Assembly (NCBI RefSeq): GCF_020921035.1
Contig: NC_063157.1
Span: forward strand, 11,258,001-11,322,000
Origin: Rhodamnia argentea
Taxonomy: Eukaryota; Streptophyta; Magnoliopsida; Myrtales; Myrtaceae
Direction: 5' to 3'
Length of the DNA stretch: 64,000 nucleotides
Below, one piece after another: positions 30,737 to 44,166 of the stretch. Positions within the stretch are counted from its first letter, which is position 1, and each line of letters opens with the position of its first letter. The position numbers and the translations under genes were made by a program. The notes under the pieces are model-generated. The model worked only from the letters and a program-made list of their open reading frames with translations. It was not told the DNA's origin and did no database searches.

Positions 30737-33470
30737 ATGTTGACGATCAAGAGGGTGGCGACGGTTGTGTCGAATTACCAGGAGGAGGGTGGCGAGAAGG
30801 ATAATGTTGCTGTTGCAGTCGGAGGGGAAGCCAAGGGATGCGGTCGTAATTGCCTCGGAAAGTGCTGTTTGGCCGGTACGTCCCCTGTGATCATACGCTT
30901 CTTTTTCTTGTTCTCTTTCGGTGTATAAGAATTATAACTCACTGTCGCCGATAGTCTGCGGCTTAGTCGTATGTTCGAACGCGACTGGATTGTTGTCGTT
31001 GGGTTCGGATGATATCAAACTTTTCTCGTTTTATGCGGATATCAGAAGATTGTTTGATTTGGATGTCTCTTTTATGCGACAAAGAGCTACTTAGAGACTA
31101 TAGGGTACATTAGCTTGGAGAAGCTCATCCTATTTTTGTTCTGTCACATGTTTCGTGGCATATTTCTTTGATGTTCTGATTGTTCGACAGCCGTGGGTAG
31201 TTTTCTCGCCGGAAAAGATTCCTGGGTCGGTTCTTAGGCTTTGCAGAAGGGACAGGAAATTGCGCATTTTGTTTGGCTTTCTTTGCTTCCTGGCGAAGTT
31301 ATGACTGTTAGGTTTTGAGCTTTTGATTCCTGGTGTATAAAGCTAACTGTGAAATTGCGATAAACCGAAGTCGACCATCTTCTTTTGTCGCCATATTGTG
31401 TGCTGGAAGCTAAAGTCTTGATTAAGCTTCAAGTTGTATGGAGGTTTTCTGATCCTTATCTTATGGGAGTGATGCACATTTTACATAGGAGCGGCCAGCG
31501 GCTTTTCTTGATTTTCAATCATTCCCCACTGCCTGGAGAAGTGACATTATAGCGTCAAGGATAAAAGATTACAGAAAAATAATGGCTGTCCTCGTACCAG
31601 AGAGGATCGAAAAGCAGCAGTAAATTCAATAATAGACATATATGTGTGAATATGAGATGCATTGCGTGTGGTGAGAGGGGAGATGATGTGGATGTTTGGT
31701 TCAAGTTTTCTAATGTCGGCATTAGCTGGTACCTGATTTAGCTGCTAATTGCAGCATCAGACCTTCCTCTGTACACATTCAAGGTACCCGGAGAAGATTG
31801 CGCTGAAGAATCCGTCCTTTCCCTGAAACCACCTCAGATGTCTTTCCTGCTTAATCTCTTACTTGGACAGTGGGATGATCGGATGAATCGAGGTCTGTTT
31901 CGCTACGACGTAACTTCGTGCAAGAAAAAGGTTATTCCTGGCGACAATGGCTTCATTGCGCAGCTGAACGAGGGGCGCCACCTCAAAAAGCGCCCGACTG
32001 AGTTCCGAGTGGATCGAGTTCTCCAGGATTTCGATGGGAAGAAGTTCAATTTCACCAAAGTTGGCCAAGAGGAAGTGCTTTTTATGTTCGAACAGAGTGA
32101 TGACTGCTACAGCCACTTCTTCCCCAGTGCCCCCGCCATTTTCAAGCCTACTTCTCCTAATGTTGTGGCAATCAACGTAAGTTCATTGCTTCTTTAACAC
32201 TAAACATTATGCAGGTCTTAATTGATGTCCACTGATTGCTGACGGTCTAAGTTGGTTAAACTTCTTCAGGTAAGCCCGATTGAGTATGGGCATGTTCTCC
32301 TTATACCCCGTGTTCTCGACTGCTTGCCTCAGAGGATCGACCGGGCAAGCTTCTTTCTGGCTCTGTCTTTGGCTAGAGAGGCAGCAAATTCTTTCTTCAG
32401 AGTGGGTTACAACAGTCTAGGCGCATTCGCCACCATTAACCATCTTCACTTCCAGGTGACCTTAATTGAACACACTTCAATCCATGATTTGGCCGGCCGA
32501 TTGAGCTACTTTTCTTTTCCATGGAAGGAAATTCTGACCTTTCTTTTTTCACCAAATAGGCGTTAATTACTTAAGCCGTTTATCTTGTTCTTACAGGCGT
32601 ATTATCTGGCTTCTCCGTTCCCGGTTGAAAAGGTTCCTACTCTGAGAGTAATGACTTCCGCGAGCATGCAGAGAAATGGAGTAGTTGTCTCACAACTCCT
32701 GAAATTCCCAGTCCGTTCAGTCGTGTTCGAGGGTGGGCATACTCTACAGGATCTGTCCGATGCGGTTGCTAATTCCTGCATACGCCTTCAGCGCAACAAC
32801 ATCCCTTTCAATGTACTGATCGCTGATTGCGGCAAAAGAGTGTTTCTATTTCCACAGGTAAGCTTTCATTTTCTTGCTTTCCTGACAGATTGACGGTTTA
32901 ATGTCAAAGAACCAGGTCTCACACTGGAAGTGAATTTTGAGTCAAGAGTTGTGTTTTAGGAGCAAGTAAGAAAATGTTTCTAATTCTTTCTAAGGATACA
33001 ATTGATGCTCTCTGTAGTTATTCTCGGTAAATTCTGGTGGTCACCACAGCACAATGTTGTGTATTTTCATCATAAGTTTTTAATGATCACGCATCTGATT
33101 GTGCTCTGTGTCAATGGGTCAGTGTTACGCAGAGAAGCAAGCTCGGGGAGAAGTGAGCCAAGAACTTTTGCAAACTCAAGTAAATCCCGCCGTCTGGGAG
33201 ATCGGCGGACACATAGTGTTGAAGCGACGCGAGGACTTTGAAAATGCATCGGAGGACTATGCATGGAGACTCCTTGCGGAGGTTTCCCTATCGAAGGAGA
33301 GCTTCCAAGAAGTAAAGGCTCATATCTCGGAAGCGGCAGGCTTGCACGAGATATCAGATACTGCGGCGCATAACTTGCATCAGAAGGAAGGACCTGTGTC
33401 CACATCTTCTGCTCCTACAGCCACCACGCATTTGCATCAGGACTGTCTGGTTGTGAAAGGCGGGGCATAG
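30737..33470 (+). CDS. VTC2: GDP-L-galactose phosphorylase
   Basis: Catalyses GDP-L-galactose + phosphate to L-galactose-1-phosphate + GDP, the controlling committed step of the Smirnoff-Wheeler ascorbate pathway. It acts in the cytosol, with nuclear localisation also reported. Exons: 30737-30875, 31755-32176, 32270-32455, 32597-32857 and 33123-33470; all introns are gt...ag, the phases join cleanly, and the product is 451 aa against about 440 for Arabidopsis VTC2. The N-terminus MLTIKRVATVVSNYQ and the Cys cluster CGRNCLGKCC are family landmarks. The HIT-type catalytic motif is H245-L246-H247-F248-Q249 (INHLHFQ), split from AYYLASPFPVE by an intron. The C-terminal region includes QVNPAVWEIGGH and ASEDYAWRLLAE. 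The leader carries the ACG uORF, so feedback by ascorbate is expected. Equivalent to VTC2/VTC5; which of the two cannot be decided here. Confidence 0.95.
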
Positions 33471-35790
33471 TTCTTGCAGCGGTATGCGCAGTGAGTAGCT
33501 CCTGACCAGAGCACAGGGAACTAACTAAAGGCGGATAGTCCGGACAAGCTGTCCAGGACAAGATTCTGCATCTTACGTTGCTTCGTTTGGATACTTTGTC
33601 GGTTTCCCGCAGCGAGGAATGAGGTTCGGTAGATTCACCGCACCTCGGGGCAGTTCATGTTCTTCACGGGGCAGTGTAGCTTGGAGCGACCGTCCGGAAG
33701 ATTGAATTTTGACAGCGAAATAGTTTCTGACTTTACCATTACTACTAGGAACAGGGCTTCTATACTTATCGGCAACAATTGCCACTGCAGTTCCTACAGG
33801 CTTTCTTTGGGCTGTGTTCTGAGCTGCTTCAGTATGTATATCGTGTACTAACTATGAAATTCTTTGGACAATCCTCATGCCATTCAAGTGAATCTATGGT
33901 CTTTCGCACATTGAATCGTTTCTTCATCTTTCCATAATTTGGAACGATGTCGATTAGTTTCGAGAATCGATATTTTACTGTAATGAAGTGGGAAGCAATT
34001 TTTCTATTTCTATTCCCTAGACGAATTTCTGAGCAAAGGCACACGTTCGATAACAATACAAAATTTCTACTCCTGGGATAGAAATTCATTTAATAACCAG
34101 AATAAAATTTTTATAGTAGCCAGCCACTTGGCCTCGATTGCGGACAGTGATCGGCGACCGGCGGATGGCGAAGGGCAAATAGGAGCCCGGGACTGGGGAC
34201 CAACGGTCGGTGGCAAAGACTCGAGAGAGATGACCAGCCGTCGGCCAATGGCGATCAATGGCAGGGACGCAAGAGAGAGAGAGTGTGTGTGAGTAATGAA
34301 AAGAATTTTTATTTCTGTTTATGTTTCAAAAATAGAAAAGTAAAAAAAAATTATTTTTTATTTCTATTCTAAATCTATTTCTAAGTAAAAAAATTTGTCT
34401 AAAAAATAATAAAATGTAATTTCGGTTTCAAACGAATTTCTATTCCAAATCTGTTTTTCAAAAAAAAAAAGATAAAAAATTAACTAAATAGAATTGTCAT
34501 CATGCGTATCCAAATACTTGAAAGCAGGGTAGAACTGTAGAAGTACGATTGGAAATCTATGGACTAAGCCAACTTGGATGTATAGATACATCTGTCATCG
34601 GTACAATTCGAAAGGTCAGGGTTAGCATTTCGATTCTCGAACCGATTTAACTGGGGAGGATATTTACAGAATATACCCGGTTGCCAATAATAGACCTATT
34701 TGAAACTTGTGGTGGTTGTAGGATAATGAAAATGACGCACGATCGATCCTTCGATAATAAACTACACGGGCAACTTACAATCTCCACCGATTGTTATTCT
34801 GAGACTCCATTAGATGAGAAAAAAAAAATGTTTCAAAAAAAAATTAAATTAGTTATTCGTCTCGTTTGAAATATTTAGTCAATGAAAAATATTCTTATTA
34901 TTGAATAATTTATTGAATAATTTATGTCTAAATACTTTCTTGTCATATATCTTGTGATTCGCCTTTCTCCATGCGATGAAGGAATAGAAACAGAGCCCTG
35001 TTGTAAACTAGAGAGACTCAATCGCTAGAAATTGGTATGAAAACCCTAACGCCCATAAATAAAGCCCATCATTATTAATCCGGACAGTTTTACCGTTCCA
35101 TTGATATTATAAAAAAAAATTGACGGATCTTTTTCCCTGTTGATAGATTCCCGCAATATTTTTTTTTCTGGTTCTATCCTGTCCTAGTCTACTATACAAG
35201 TCATACCGTGTACGTTATATGCCGCGTGCGAGTTGATAAATAGAAAAGGTTGATAGGTATAAAAAGCTATTGATGAAAAAAATTAGGGGTGACCTAATTT
35301 CTCAATGAGTTATTGATATGTTATAGACATTTTGAAGAAATTACCGACTCTTTTTCGAAGTATGAAAATTTCCAAATTTTCTTATATCCGACAAAACTAT
35401 TGGGAAAATCCGTGAAGACGATAGACGCCAACTTTCCTTGTTTTGAGTTACTCATAGGCGACAGAGCACGAAAATCCAGAGGCAATAAATTGTCGAGTTG
35501 GTCGCCTTAGCGTCGACCATAGGTCACAAATTCTTAAGTTTTTCGCCTTAGATCATACCTGAAAATGACAAAATCAGAGTTATGGTCGTCTTGAGTCGAA
35601 CTTAAGACACAAAATTCATGCTTTGCCGCAATGAATTCAATCAAAAGTGGGACAATTTTGAACTTTGGGCGCCAAACATGAACTTTCGTCATCTTAGATT
35701 AGATTTAGAGCAATAAAATCATGGTTTTTCATGTTGTGGCTGAGCTTTTGTCATAGCAGTCATCATGGCCAAACTCGTCTCCGACCCATC

Positions 35791-35830
<40 letters not shown>

Positions 35831-37139
35831 GTCGTGCTTGAGCACAACTAGATCCCGAGCTTGAGGTCTCGATGTCGCGCTTGAGTACTAACTCACCGTG
35901 AGGACCCAGCTCGCTGTCAATGGAGGCGGAGCTCGATCGAACTGTCAAGCAACTGTTTCGATCAGAGCTGAAGAGCAGGAAGAGAGTGTGAGAGAGAGAG
36001 ACCGCTGCATCTTCGGGCCAAGGACATTCAAGTGTGGCAAGCAATGGCAAGCGACAAGATCAACAGCAACTTTGGGCAACGTCGTCAGTCAGAACCACCG
36101 CCGCGGGCGGCCTGGCCAAAAAGGTTCAAAGTGGCACCCCCCACTGGCGATCCATCTTCTGTTTCATCTCGCTCTCTTGGTCCTCTCCAGCCCCCACCAC
36201 CACCGGCTCGCAAACTCACAAGGCAAAACTTTCCAACATAGCTACTAGAAGAGGAGGAAGAAAGATGGATCGTCGTGTGTTCTTGAGGAGGCTCGTCTAG
36301 GAATTGGATACTGTTCTTGAGCCCATCATTATTGAGCTTTGCTTCATTAACTTCATCTCGAATTATATTTTATTGAAAAATACTTCCCTAACAATCTTGT
36401 CAGTTATTTCTGATCATACATCCACATACCATCACCGCATGTTTTGCATAAAGTACTCATTAATTGAAAAATCATGAAATCAGAAATAATGATAGTAAGT
36501 AGCGGCTTCCTTTTTTATTAGAGGTCAATCCCCCAATTTTGCCATCTCTACATCGGTCATTAAGCGGGAAAGAGGCGTCACAAATTAAATAGACTTCTTG
36601 ATTAACACGTATCACTAGAAATAATTACCATGCAAATTGGATAAATGCTCACTTGAACAGAAAGTAAACTTTTGGGGACCGGTATCCATATCGATCTCTT
36701 GCTTTTATGATTGATAACGCTAAACATAAATTTCAAAGATATCCCTTATCATTAATTCTATCCGAAAAATGAAATAGAATTTTGAATACCTTCTATATTC
36801 TTTGATTGGTCCTATCTATCCTAAAAAGTTCGGAAAGATTAATAAAAAAATCTCCTATGATCTCCTTCGCGTCGGTTATTCCACCATGTACAATACCTAC
36901 CATGAAGTCTTATGTTCACACTCCCCTCCGAACATCAAGACAAATTTTTTGTGAGCCCCAAAGTACAATCCCTAATCAAAGTCAAAACAATAAACACTGT
37001 TCACATCAAAACCTACTTACCAACCACAGGAGATTTTGTGAATATTCTCTCCCACAAAATAGTCAATCGCTAAAGGACGGCTTGAAAAAGAGAGAGCACA
37101 AAACGAGTTTTACTCCACGTCCATGGATTCAAGTCACCG
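33471..37139. other. Intergenic, no gene seen
   Basis: The first few hundred bases are presumably the GGP 3' UTR. Further on come AT-rich repeats (about 34080-34500, with a GC-richer centre), a (CT)n microsatellite at 35792-35826 and a GC-richer patch at about 35890-36303. That patch's overlapping frames (for example 36032-36241) match no family I know. Confidence 0.5.
35792..35826 (+). repeat. (TC)n microsatellite
   Basis: An uninterrupted TC run of about 35 bp in intergenic DNA. Confidence 0.9.
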
Positions 37140-37649
37140 TCACTTGTTCGAATCAGAAGGGCTTGACCTTGTCATCATGGCCTTGAACTCCTCGAAATCG
37201 ACCTCGCCGTCTCCGTCCCTGTCCACAGAGCCGACCATCCTCCGGCAATCACTCAGCGAGCACTTCTCCCCGAGCTTCGCCATCACCGTGTGAAGCTCCT
37301 TCGCCGAGATCCGCCCGTTCTTGTCCAGGTCGTAAATGTCGAACACCTCCTTGATCTCCCGCTGCTCGTCCTCGCTGCCCGCGCTCGGCCCCCTCGCGAA
37401 GAACTCGGCGAACTCGTCGGGGTCGATGAAGCCGTCCCCGTCCCTGTCGATCTCCGACAGCATGCACCTCGCCTCCTTGGGGGTTGCCGCGGTCTGGCCG
37501 AGCGCGCTCAGGACTTGCCTCAGCTCGTCGTAGGAGATTTTGCCGTCGCCGTTCACGTCGTACTTGTTAAAGATCAGCCTCACCTCATCCATGGTGCCCA
37601 GAGAACACCTCGGCTTCGGAATTGAACTTGAGCCCTCGCTTTTGGCCAT
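37140..37649 (-). CDS. Calmodulin-like protein with four EF hands (CML)
   Basis: A 169-aa intronless Ca2+ sensor. The four EF-hand loops are at residues 31-42 (DVNGDGKISYDE), 68-79 (DRDGDGFIDPDE), 107-118 (DLDKNGRISAKE) and 143-154 (DRDGDGEVDFEE), all with acidic position 1 and Glu at position 12, so all four should bind Ca2+. A Ser-rich N-terminus (MAKSEGSSS) and a short Ser-rich tail flank them. The start is the Met at 37649. The frame stays open upstream to 37763, but the TATA box at 37711-37720 lies between, so the longer form is not transcribed. CMLs of this type (CML23/24/25 class) act in touch, stress and hormone responses by binding target proteins. The exact orthologue is not determined. 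Confidence 0.92.
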   Translation of the reverse strand: MAKSEGSSSIPKPRCSLGTMDEVRLIFNKYDVNGDGKISYDELRQVLSALGQTAATPKEARCMLSEIDRDGDGFIDPDEFAEFFARGPSAGSEDEQREIKEVFDIYDLDKNGRISAKELHTVMAKLGEKCSLSDCRRMVGSVDRDGDGEVDFEEFKAMMTRSSPSDSNK

Positions 37650-37710
37650 TGTCGAGAAGAGAGAGCGTTGCTTCTTTTGCAAATTTTTTTTTTCCTCTGT
37701 GTGCCGCGTT

Positions 37711-37720
37711 CTATATATAG
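37711..37720 (-). promoter_or_regulatory. TATA box of the CML gene
   Basis: CTATATATAG lies 62 bp upstream of the chosen ATG on the minus strand. It decides the start: the alternative Met at 37763 lies upstream of it. Confidence 0.7.
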
Positions 37721-38663
37721 GAGGAAGATGACTCGTGTTGAGGAGACTTTTAAACCTAGTCAAAGTCGTATTATCTTGTATCTAAATCTGATCATGACAA
37801 CAAAGAGCGATGGGATAAATATCTTTTGAAATCCTCGGCGCTAAAAGTCTTATTCTCCTTCCGATCTAAGTTTAACATCGCAATAAAAAGCGATGAGATA
37901 AATATGTTTTCGAAAAAAACATTCTGTTTTCGTCACTCTACTTTCAAGCATTTTTCAATCAAGTCTATGCACTTTTAAAGTCGATCATGACAAAGAAGAG
38001 CGATACGATAAAATATCTGAAAGGTTTTATTCTTTCGTGAGCCTACTTTCACGTTTTTTAATCAAATGTTTGTACTTTCAATGTATCTAATCAAATCATT
38101 CTACTCCGATAAATTTTCTAATCAAATCCACCCGACGCCAAAGTCAGCCAAGGCCGCTCAAAGGACTTCACAGGGTGACTTGGATTTAAAAATTTCCAGC
38201 GTGTGCGACACACGGGGCTCAATTTTACCTGCAGTATACCCCACCAGTCGCCTACATTTGCTAAAATTTTTTCACGTACTTCGACAAGAGCATCAGCATA
38301 TTTTATCCACATCAAATTTGGACGTGGTCCGACGTCAATTAGACTTCGGTTAAATTTGGTGACGGAGAAACTTGATCAGAAAATTCGTGAGTGAAAATGT
38401 TTTAATTAGACAAATTAACCGAATAAAGACTTAATTAGGGAAAAAAGAGAGAGGTGAAAGTATAAGGACGAAAGACAGAACCACGTGCATTCGTATTCAA
38501 TGGGACATGGGTTCATTTGGCAAACAACGGAACTTGAGTGGATTTGGCACATTGATTTAGGAACGTTCCCTATTTCTCTTCTCAGCGACCAAAGAGTCAA
38601 CGACACTTCTAGCAGATCAATTCAAGAATAAAGTTTTCGTACATATATCTCCTTTTAAAAAGA

Positions 38664-38898
38664 AACTAGGAACAAGTGCACTGAAAATCTTTAAAATTGT
38701 TATAAAAGTGCTGAAGGTGCAATAAGTCTTGAAACTTGTCACGAAGTTGCGATCGAGTCCTAAAACTTTCAAAAAGTGCAACTACTTGATTTCACAAATT
38801 TGACAAGTTTTAGAATTGGATTAAAATTTTTAAAAGTTTTAGAGCTCAATTGCACTTTCATGATAAGTTTTAGGACTTCTAATACATTAATCCCAAGA
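38664..38898. repeat. Hairpin MITE-like element, family B (second copy)
   Basis: Self-complementary arms (gtgcactgaaaatctttaaaa at the left; gataagttttaggacttcta at the right) match the element at 4593-4862 in arrangement and sequence type. Confidence 0.5.
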
Positions 38899-41424
38899 AA
38901 TTATTAGCTACTCGTTTATCTTTCCAATTATCTATTGGTTAAAGGGTACTTAACTTAAGGACCCTTAACTCTAGATTTATGTTATGTTTCTTTCAATTAA
39001 TATATTGTTAATCCAAAAAGAATTGGACAAGAAAGATGAAACCGTAAAGTAACTGACAAAAGTTCGGTAGTTGAGGTTGGATTTGAATTTTTTTGTCTAA
39101 TTTTTTCATAGCACTGCCTTGTGATTGGACGATCTCCTCGGGCTTTTGTTCTGGGATAGATTTTTTTTAAAATTGATGTTGGAAGTTGGGAACGCACGAA
39201 AAATTTCCAACGTAAGACTCCCGATAACGGCGATCGTTGATTGGTCTACGCAAGGGCGAAAGCGCGTAAACCCTAAGTAGAGCAAACCATGTTGAAGATG
39301 GTCTGAAAGCGACACGACCGTAATTGCCTTGCCATTTCTTGATTTTGATTTTTGAGTAAAGCAGCGACGCAATTTACGCTCGTTGGATAGAAACTTCTGC
39401 ATTTGGCCTGATGAGGGCATTTGAAAAATATGTGTGTTTACATCACAATTTGGACACAAGCAAAGATGCGGTCGAGTCAGCGCTCTTTGCATTTTGAATT
39501 GCCATTAACTATTGTGAAATCGACGCCATAGATGTTTGAACGAGGACCGCACGCGATGGACCGGTTGGGTCCGTACGAAAATTCCATATACGATCAGGAA
39601 GATGGATTTAGATAGCTCCTGTCTGAGTGTGAAGTTTGATAATTCTTGTTAATTAGTTCATGTAAGGAAAGAAAATTATGTGTCATGGCGATCGGATAGC
39701 GTCGATGAGTACTGCTAGGTATAGTAAGACTAGTGTACTCAGTTCATGTATCAATAGCCCAGTTGGTTGCAAGGATGGAATAAGATGGTAATATGCTATT
39801 ACGTTATAATGTAATGGAGGTGTAATAACTATTATGCTGTTTGGTTCGAGTAATATAATATGCATTACATTGTTTGGTTCCTTGAATAGCGTATGGGATA
39901 AGGGTGGTTTTGCATCGGAATTCCTAAACTCAGATAGATAATATTGTAATAATAATTTTAATGGTCAGTTACGAATTTAATACCCCATAAACATTATCAG
40001 ATAATGTAAGTTACTACACATAACATGTGATTATCTTAAAACAAAAATTAGTAATTGAGTTATTTATTATATAAAGTACAACATAATAGTCAATTACAAA
40101 AAAACAATGTCGTTTAATATATCCGACAATAAGCAACTAATATTATGTTAATCATTACATATGAATATCTTTCAATAAAATAGTTACTTATTATCAAGTT
40201 AGCATAATTTTTTTTATTTGACCAAAAAAAAAAAGTTCGCATAATTTTTGGAAATGAAGCCAACTTAACTGACCGTGTGCTCTACTATGATTATGACTAA
40301 CTATATTATAAATAATGTGATTATATCAAAACAATCATAAATGTTGCCATTATGATACAATAACATAAAAAAAATTAGTTATAACTAATATAGATTTAAA
40401 TATAGTCTAACCCTGGTAGAGTGAGTTGACCCAAAAAAAAAAAAAGGCAGTGATCTTTTAGGCTGGCATAATAGGGACTACACTTTGATGGCTATCATGG
40501 CAAGCATACATTATAATCGAGCAATATAACCAAAAAAAAAATGTGTAACGTAATAGTCATTTTTGCGACCAAAGATATCATAAGTGATCTGGAAAACTAT
40601 TGATAGGTCTTCAAACAAATGGATTACACTCAAAAGTCCAATAAAAATATGTAGCATCAGTAAGACACTAACCTTGCTTAAGGCATCCTTTTATTGTCGA
40701 ATCGGTGCACCACAGGGTTAGAAGTCGAGGTCCCACAAGTTACTAGGGGAGTAACAAGAAAAACGGGAAAGTCCCACTTAGATTCGCTCTTTTAAATCAA
40801 GTCAATCATATTTCAAGAATCGGTGCGATCTACAATGAGCCCACTAAAAAAAAAATATAACTTCTCTTAAGCATAATGGCCGATTACATCCTCTTCACCA
40901 CCTGTATGACAGCCAATAAGAATCTTTTACAAGGAAAAATAGAGCGACAACGATGTTAAGGAAGAGGGCTTACAATGAATGGATCAAAGGAGAGATTGCT
41001 AAAAGCCTCAATGCTTGGTGCGAGTCTCCAGGTCTATAGCCCGAAAATGAATCTCAATCCTGATGCATTTGTCTCCTTTTAATTTTTCCCGTTTTCCTTG
41101 TAAGGAATTGACCTAAACAGACCAGGTTCGATCTTCAAATATTTATTGCCGTATGCATTCCGTGATTTTTGTGATATCATTGAGATGTTAGTATTCAATG
41201 CCCATTTGATTGTATAATCCCAATTTCGTGCTCTTGCAAATGCTAGTATCCTCAATTTAATTAGACTGTTTTCTGCTGATTCGGTGTTCTTTTCTGCCTT
41301 CCATTATGGTTTTATATATACACAAATCAGCCCAAACACAATGAGATGCACAAGAAACTCGATCTCAACCGCTACCTACATAAAAACGAAAGGTAAACTC
41401 GTGAGGTCATACAAAATACAACAA

Positions 41425-41713
41425 GGGTCCATTTATTTCGGCAAAAATTCACATTTGGAAAATATTGTCCCAAAAACGATGACTTATATCAACTAGAAAA
41501 ATGTATAAACGAAAACATTTTCATTGTCCACAAAAAAGTATATATATAAATTACTGTCAATAATAAAAATATTTTTTGTTGGCTAATCATTGTTTATAAA
41601 TTATTGTCGATAACGAAAATATCTTTGTTGGCTAATTATTCCAAGCAATATAACCAAGCATTTTCAAGAAAATGATCTCCAAAGTTGTTCATTCTTCGCA
41701 AAACAAACGGGCT
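41425..41713. repeat. MITE-like element with gggtccatttatttcg ends
   Basis: The left end GGGTCCATTTATTTCGG and the right end in reverse (AGCCCGTTTGTTTTGCG) are imperfect inverted repeats, and the interior carries long AT-rich arms. A relative with similar ends is at 43558-43799. A target duplication is not clear. Confidence 0.4.
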
Positions 41714-42810
41714 TTAGGTGATAACACGGATAAAAACCACAAGCCGACCTGTCGCTTGATTAATGGTCATTTTTTTGGAATACCCGAGAACGCCCGAGTT
41801 CATGACCTATGTAAATTTACATATGGTCACAGATTTTCATTTTAAAAAGTTCTAGTGTGAAGAAAAGCACCCCACTGGCTATATCTTCTTTCACGTAAAT
41901 CCAAAGAAACATAATAAGTGACATCACGGATGGAAAGCAAGCACAACATGGTACGTACCGGTACTAGGAAACACCCGTGAAAGTGGGAAAGCTGTGGTTA
42001 CCTTTTTCTCATGGTCACGCACGGCACGCAACAACCAGCAGTCCTCTTGGATTAAATGGTATACGAGGACCGCGGGTTTGGCCAACCAAATTTAAAGTTT
42101 GGTTGCCTACTCAATGCACGACGGTTGTCTTTGAGTATTTATGAAGTTTAAAAATTTAGGGTTGAGCAATTTGGTCGGTTCGACCCGGGGTCAAATCGAT
42201 TTTTAACTTGTTTGAAAGAAGAGATAGATGTATTCGAGATGTGTTATGAACTTTGAAAATCTAGGAAATAGATCAATGCCTTGATTTCTATGTCATAGAT
42301 TATTCACATGATATATTTTCACCAAATAATAGTTATATTACTTGAAGTTTCTCTTCCTAAACACCATTTTTTTTTTTTTTGGGTCGGGACTACCCATCTC
42401 GAAACCAATCAACCGAAAAAAAGAAAGTTCACACAGAGTTTGTGTCTATTATTCTTAGTAGAGTCATTCTTGTGGCGACAAAATACCGAGCTTGAATCGG
42501 ATGGTATGTGCCCGATTCATCACAATGGTTAGATCATATGTTTTCCTCCTAAGTTCCCTACCGTAAAGTGCGACGCAATAATCCTCTTCCTTTTGCTGTT
42601 TTCTTTTTTCTTATGTAAAATTTTCATGGATTTACATATAAAAGTACTAGAATGTAAGATTGATTTAAATTAACTTTGATTTTACTCAACTTTGACTAGT
42701 TTGTGCATGTTGCACATACATTCGTCAGGATATTCCAAATAGGGATCAAAGAGACGTAAAATCTTGAAGGAAAAAGAAAAGTAATTAAGCCCACGCAGAA
42801 GGATTGTTAG

Positions 42811-43499
42811 AGGAAAATTTATCAAAAAAGTCATAAATCTATTATACTTTTGCCAATTCATTTCTAAACCTCTTAATTTTTCCAATTCAGTCTTGAACAT
42901 TTTACATTTGTATAATTTAATCTTAAATCTTTTTGTGTCAATTCAGTCTTAAGCCTTTTGCATTTGTGTCAATTCAATCCATTTAATCAACTTTGGTCGG
43001 CCAGCACTAATTTGGATTTTTAATGACATTTTAATATTTTTTTCTAATTTTTTTACTTTCTTTATTTCTTTTCTTTCTTTTCCTTTTTTTTTCCCTTTCT
43101 TCTTCCTCTAGCCGATCGTTGCCAAGGTCGAACTCGCAAGTCTCGGGTGAAGCTCGCCCAAACCAGCATTGGGCGAGGCTAACCTCGTCAACACTAGCCT
43201 CTCACCGATCACACCAAAGAACCTACTGGAGGAAGAAGAAAGGAAAAAAAAGAAAAATAGCAATTTTTTAAAAATATTTACTAAAAATTATTCACATTAA
43301 AGCCAGTCAGCCAAAGTTGATCGGATTGACCGAATTGACACAATTGCAAAAGTTTAGGACTAAATTGGCACAAAAAAAGGTTTAGGATTAAATCCGCACA
43401 AGTGCAAAAGATTTAGGATTAAAATTGAAAAAATTAGAATGTTTAGAATTGAATTAATAAAAGTGCAATAGATTCATGAGTTTTTTTTACAATTTCCCC
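42811..43499. mobile_element. Non-autonomous Mutator-like element (about 690 bp)
   Basis: The left end AGGAAAATTTATCAAAAAAG, and the right end in reverse GGGGAAATTGTAAAAAAAAC, continue into long imperfect inverted arms with several ccaattcagtcttaa modules. Near 43100-43230 there is a GC-rich core (gtcgaactcgcaagtctcgg). The flanks GATTGTTAG and AATTGTTAC share ATTGTTA, 7 of 9. Confidence 0.6.
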
Positions 43500-43557
43500 A
43501 ATTGTTACATATCTTTAACTTGGGGTGAAGGGAAAGTAGAAAAAAGTTAGACTCATA

Positions 43558-43799
43558 AGATCCATTTGTTCAAAGAACAAGAAAATGAATAATTTGAAAA
43601 ATAATTTTTGTAAAGTGATTGCTTGTATCGCTTGAAATAATTAAGCAATAAATAACATTATCTTATCAATATATGTCTAAATAATTTCGTGGACAGTGAA
43701 AAAAAAATTTGTTCATTCATTTTTGTAAGTGATTTAAGCGATCAATTTTTGAAAAATAATTTTCAAATCATTCATTTTTCATAGAATAAACGTATCCGT
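43558..43799. repeat. Palindromic MITE-like element
   Basis: The left arm gatccatttgttcaaagaac, then aatgaataatttgaaaaataa, is mirrored by the right arm gaaaaataattttcaaatcatt, then gaataaacgtatccg. Related to the element at 41425-41713. Confidence 0.5.
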
Positions 43800-44166
43800 T
43801 CGTCATTTTGTTTTTTCCCAAAAAGAATTGACATGTTCATATGGATTACAGAGCCCTTGACAATATATATACTTGACATTTTCAAGTACCAGTGGATGGT
43901 CACGTGCGTTGCACGTGGAGTCACGTCTCGTTTTACATCACTGTCCTTTTGGAAGCAAATTGAACACGCTTCGTAACCGAATGGTCGAGTACGATGAAAG
44001 AGTGCAACTTCTCCGCACTAATAAAAGAAACTGTGGATGAAATGTACAATTTACCAATTAATTTTCAAACGCGTCAGTCTACAACAGTGAAAGCTCTACT
44101 GCACAAAGAATGAACAAGGCATAAATTGACTTCAGATAATATAGCTCGTGGATGTAGCATCTACAC

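Larger units (their letters stand above)
37721..42810. other. Long intergenic stretch, repeats only
   Basis: No gene recognised over about 5 kb. It contains hairpin MITE family B (38664-38898), a TA-rich tract with inverted attac/gtaat motifs (about 39780-40560) and a TIR element at 41425-41713. Short frames (for example 39106-39492 minus) have no domain signature. Confidence 0.5.

Noticed and set aside
37290-37625. Plus-strand frame antisense to the CML gene
   Set aside because: Low-complexity Arg/Pro/Leu-rich mirror of EF-hand codons.
37650-37763. N-terminal extension of the CML to a Met at 37763 (207 aa)
   Set aside because: The TATA box at 37711-37720 lies between the two Mets, and residues before MAKSEG are unlike CML proteins. 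The 169-aa form is preferred.
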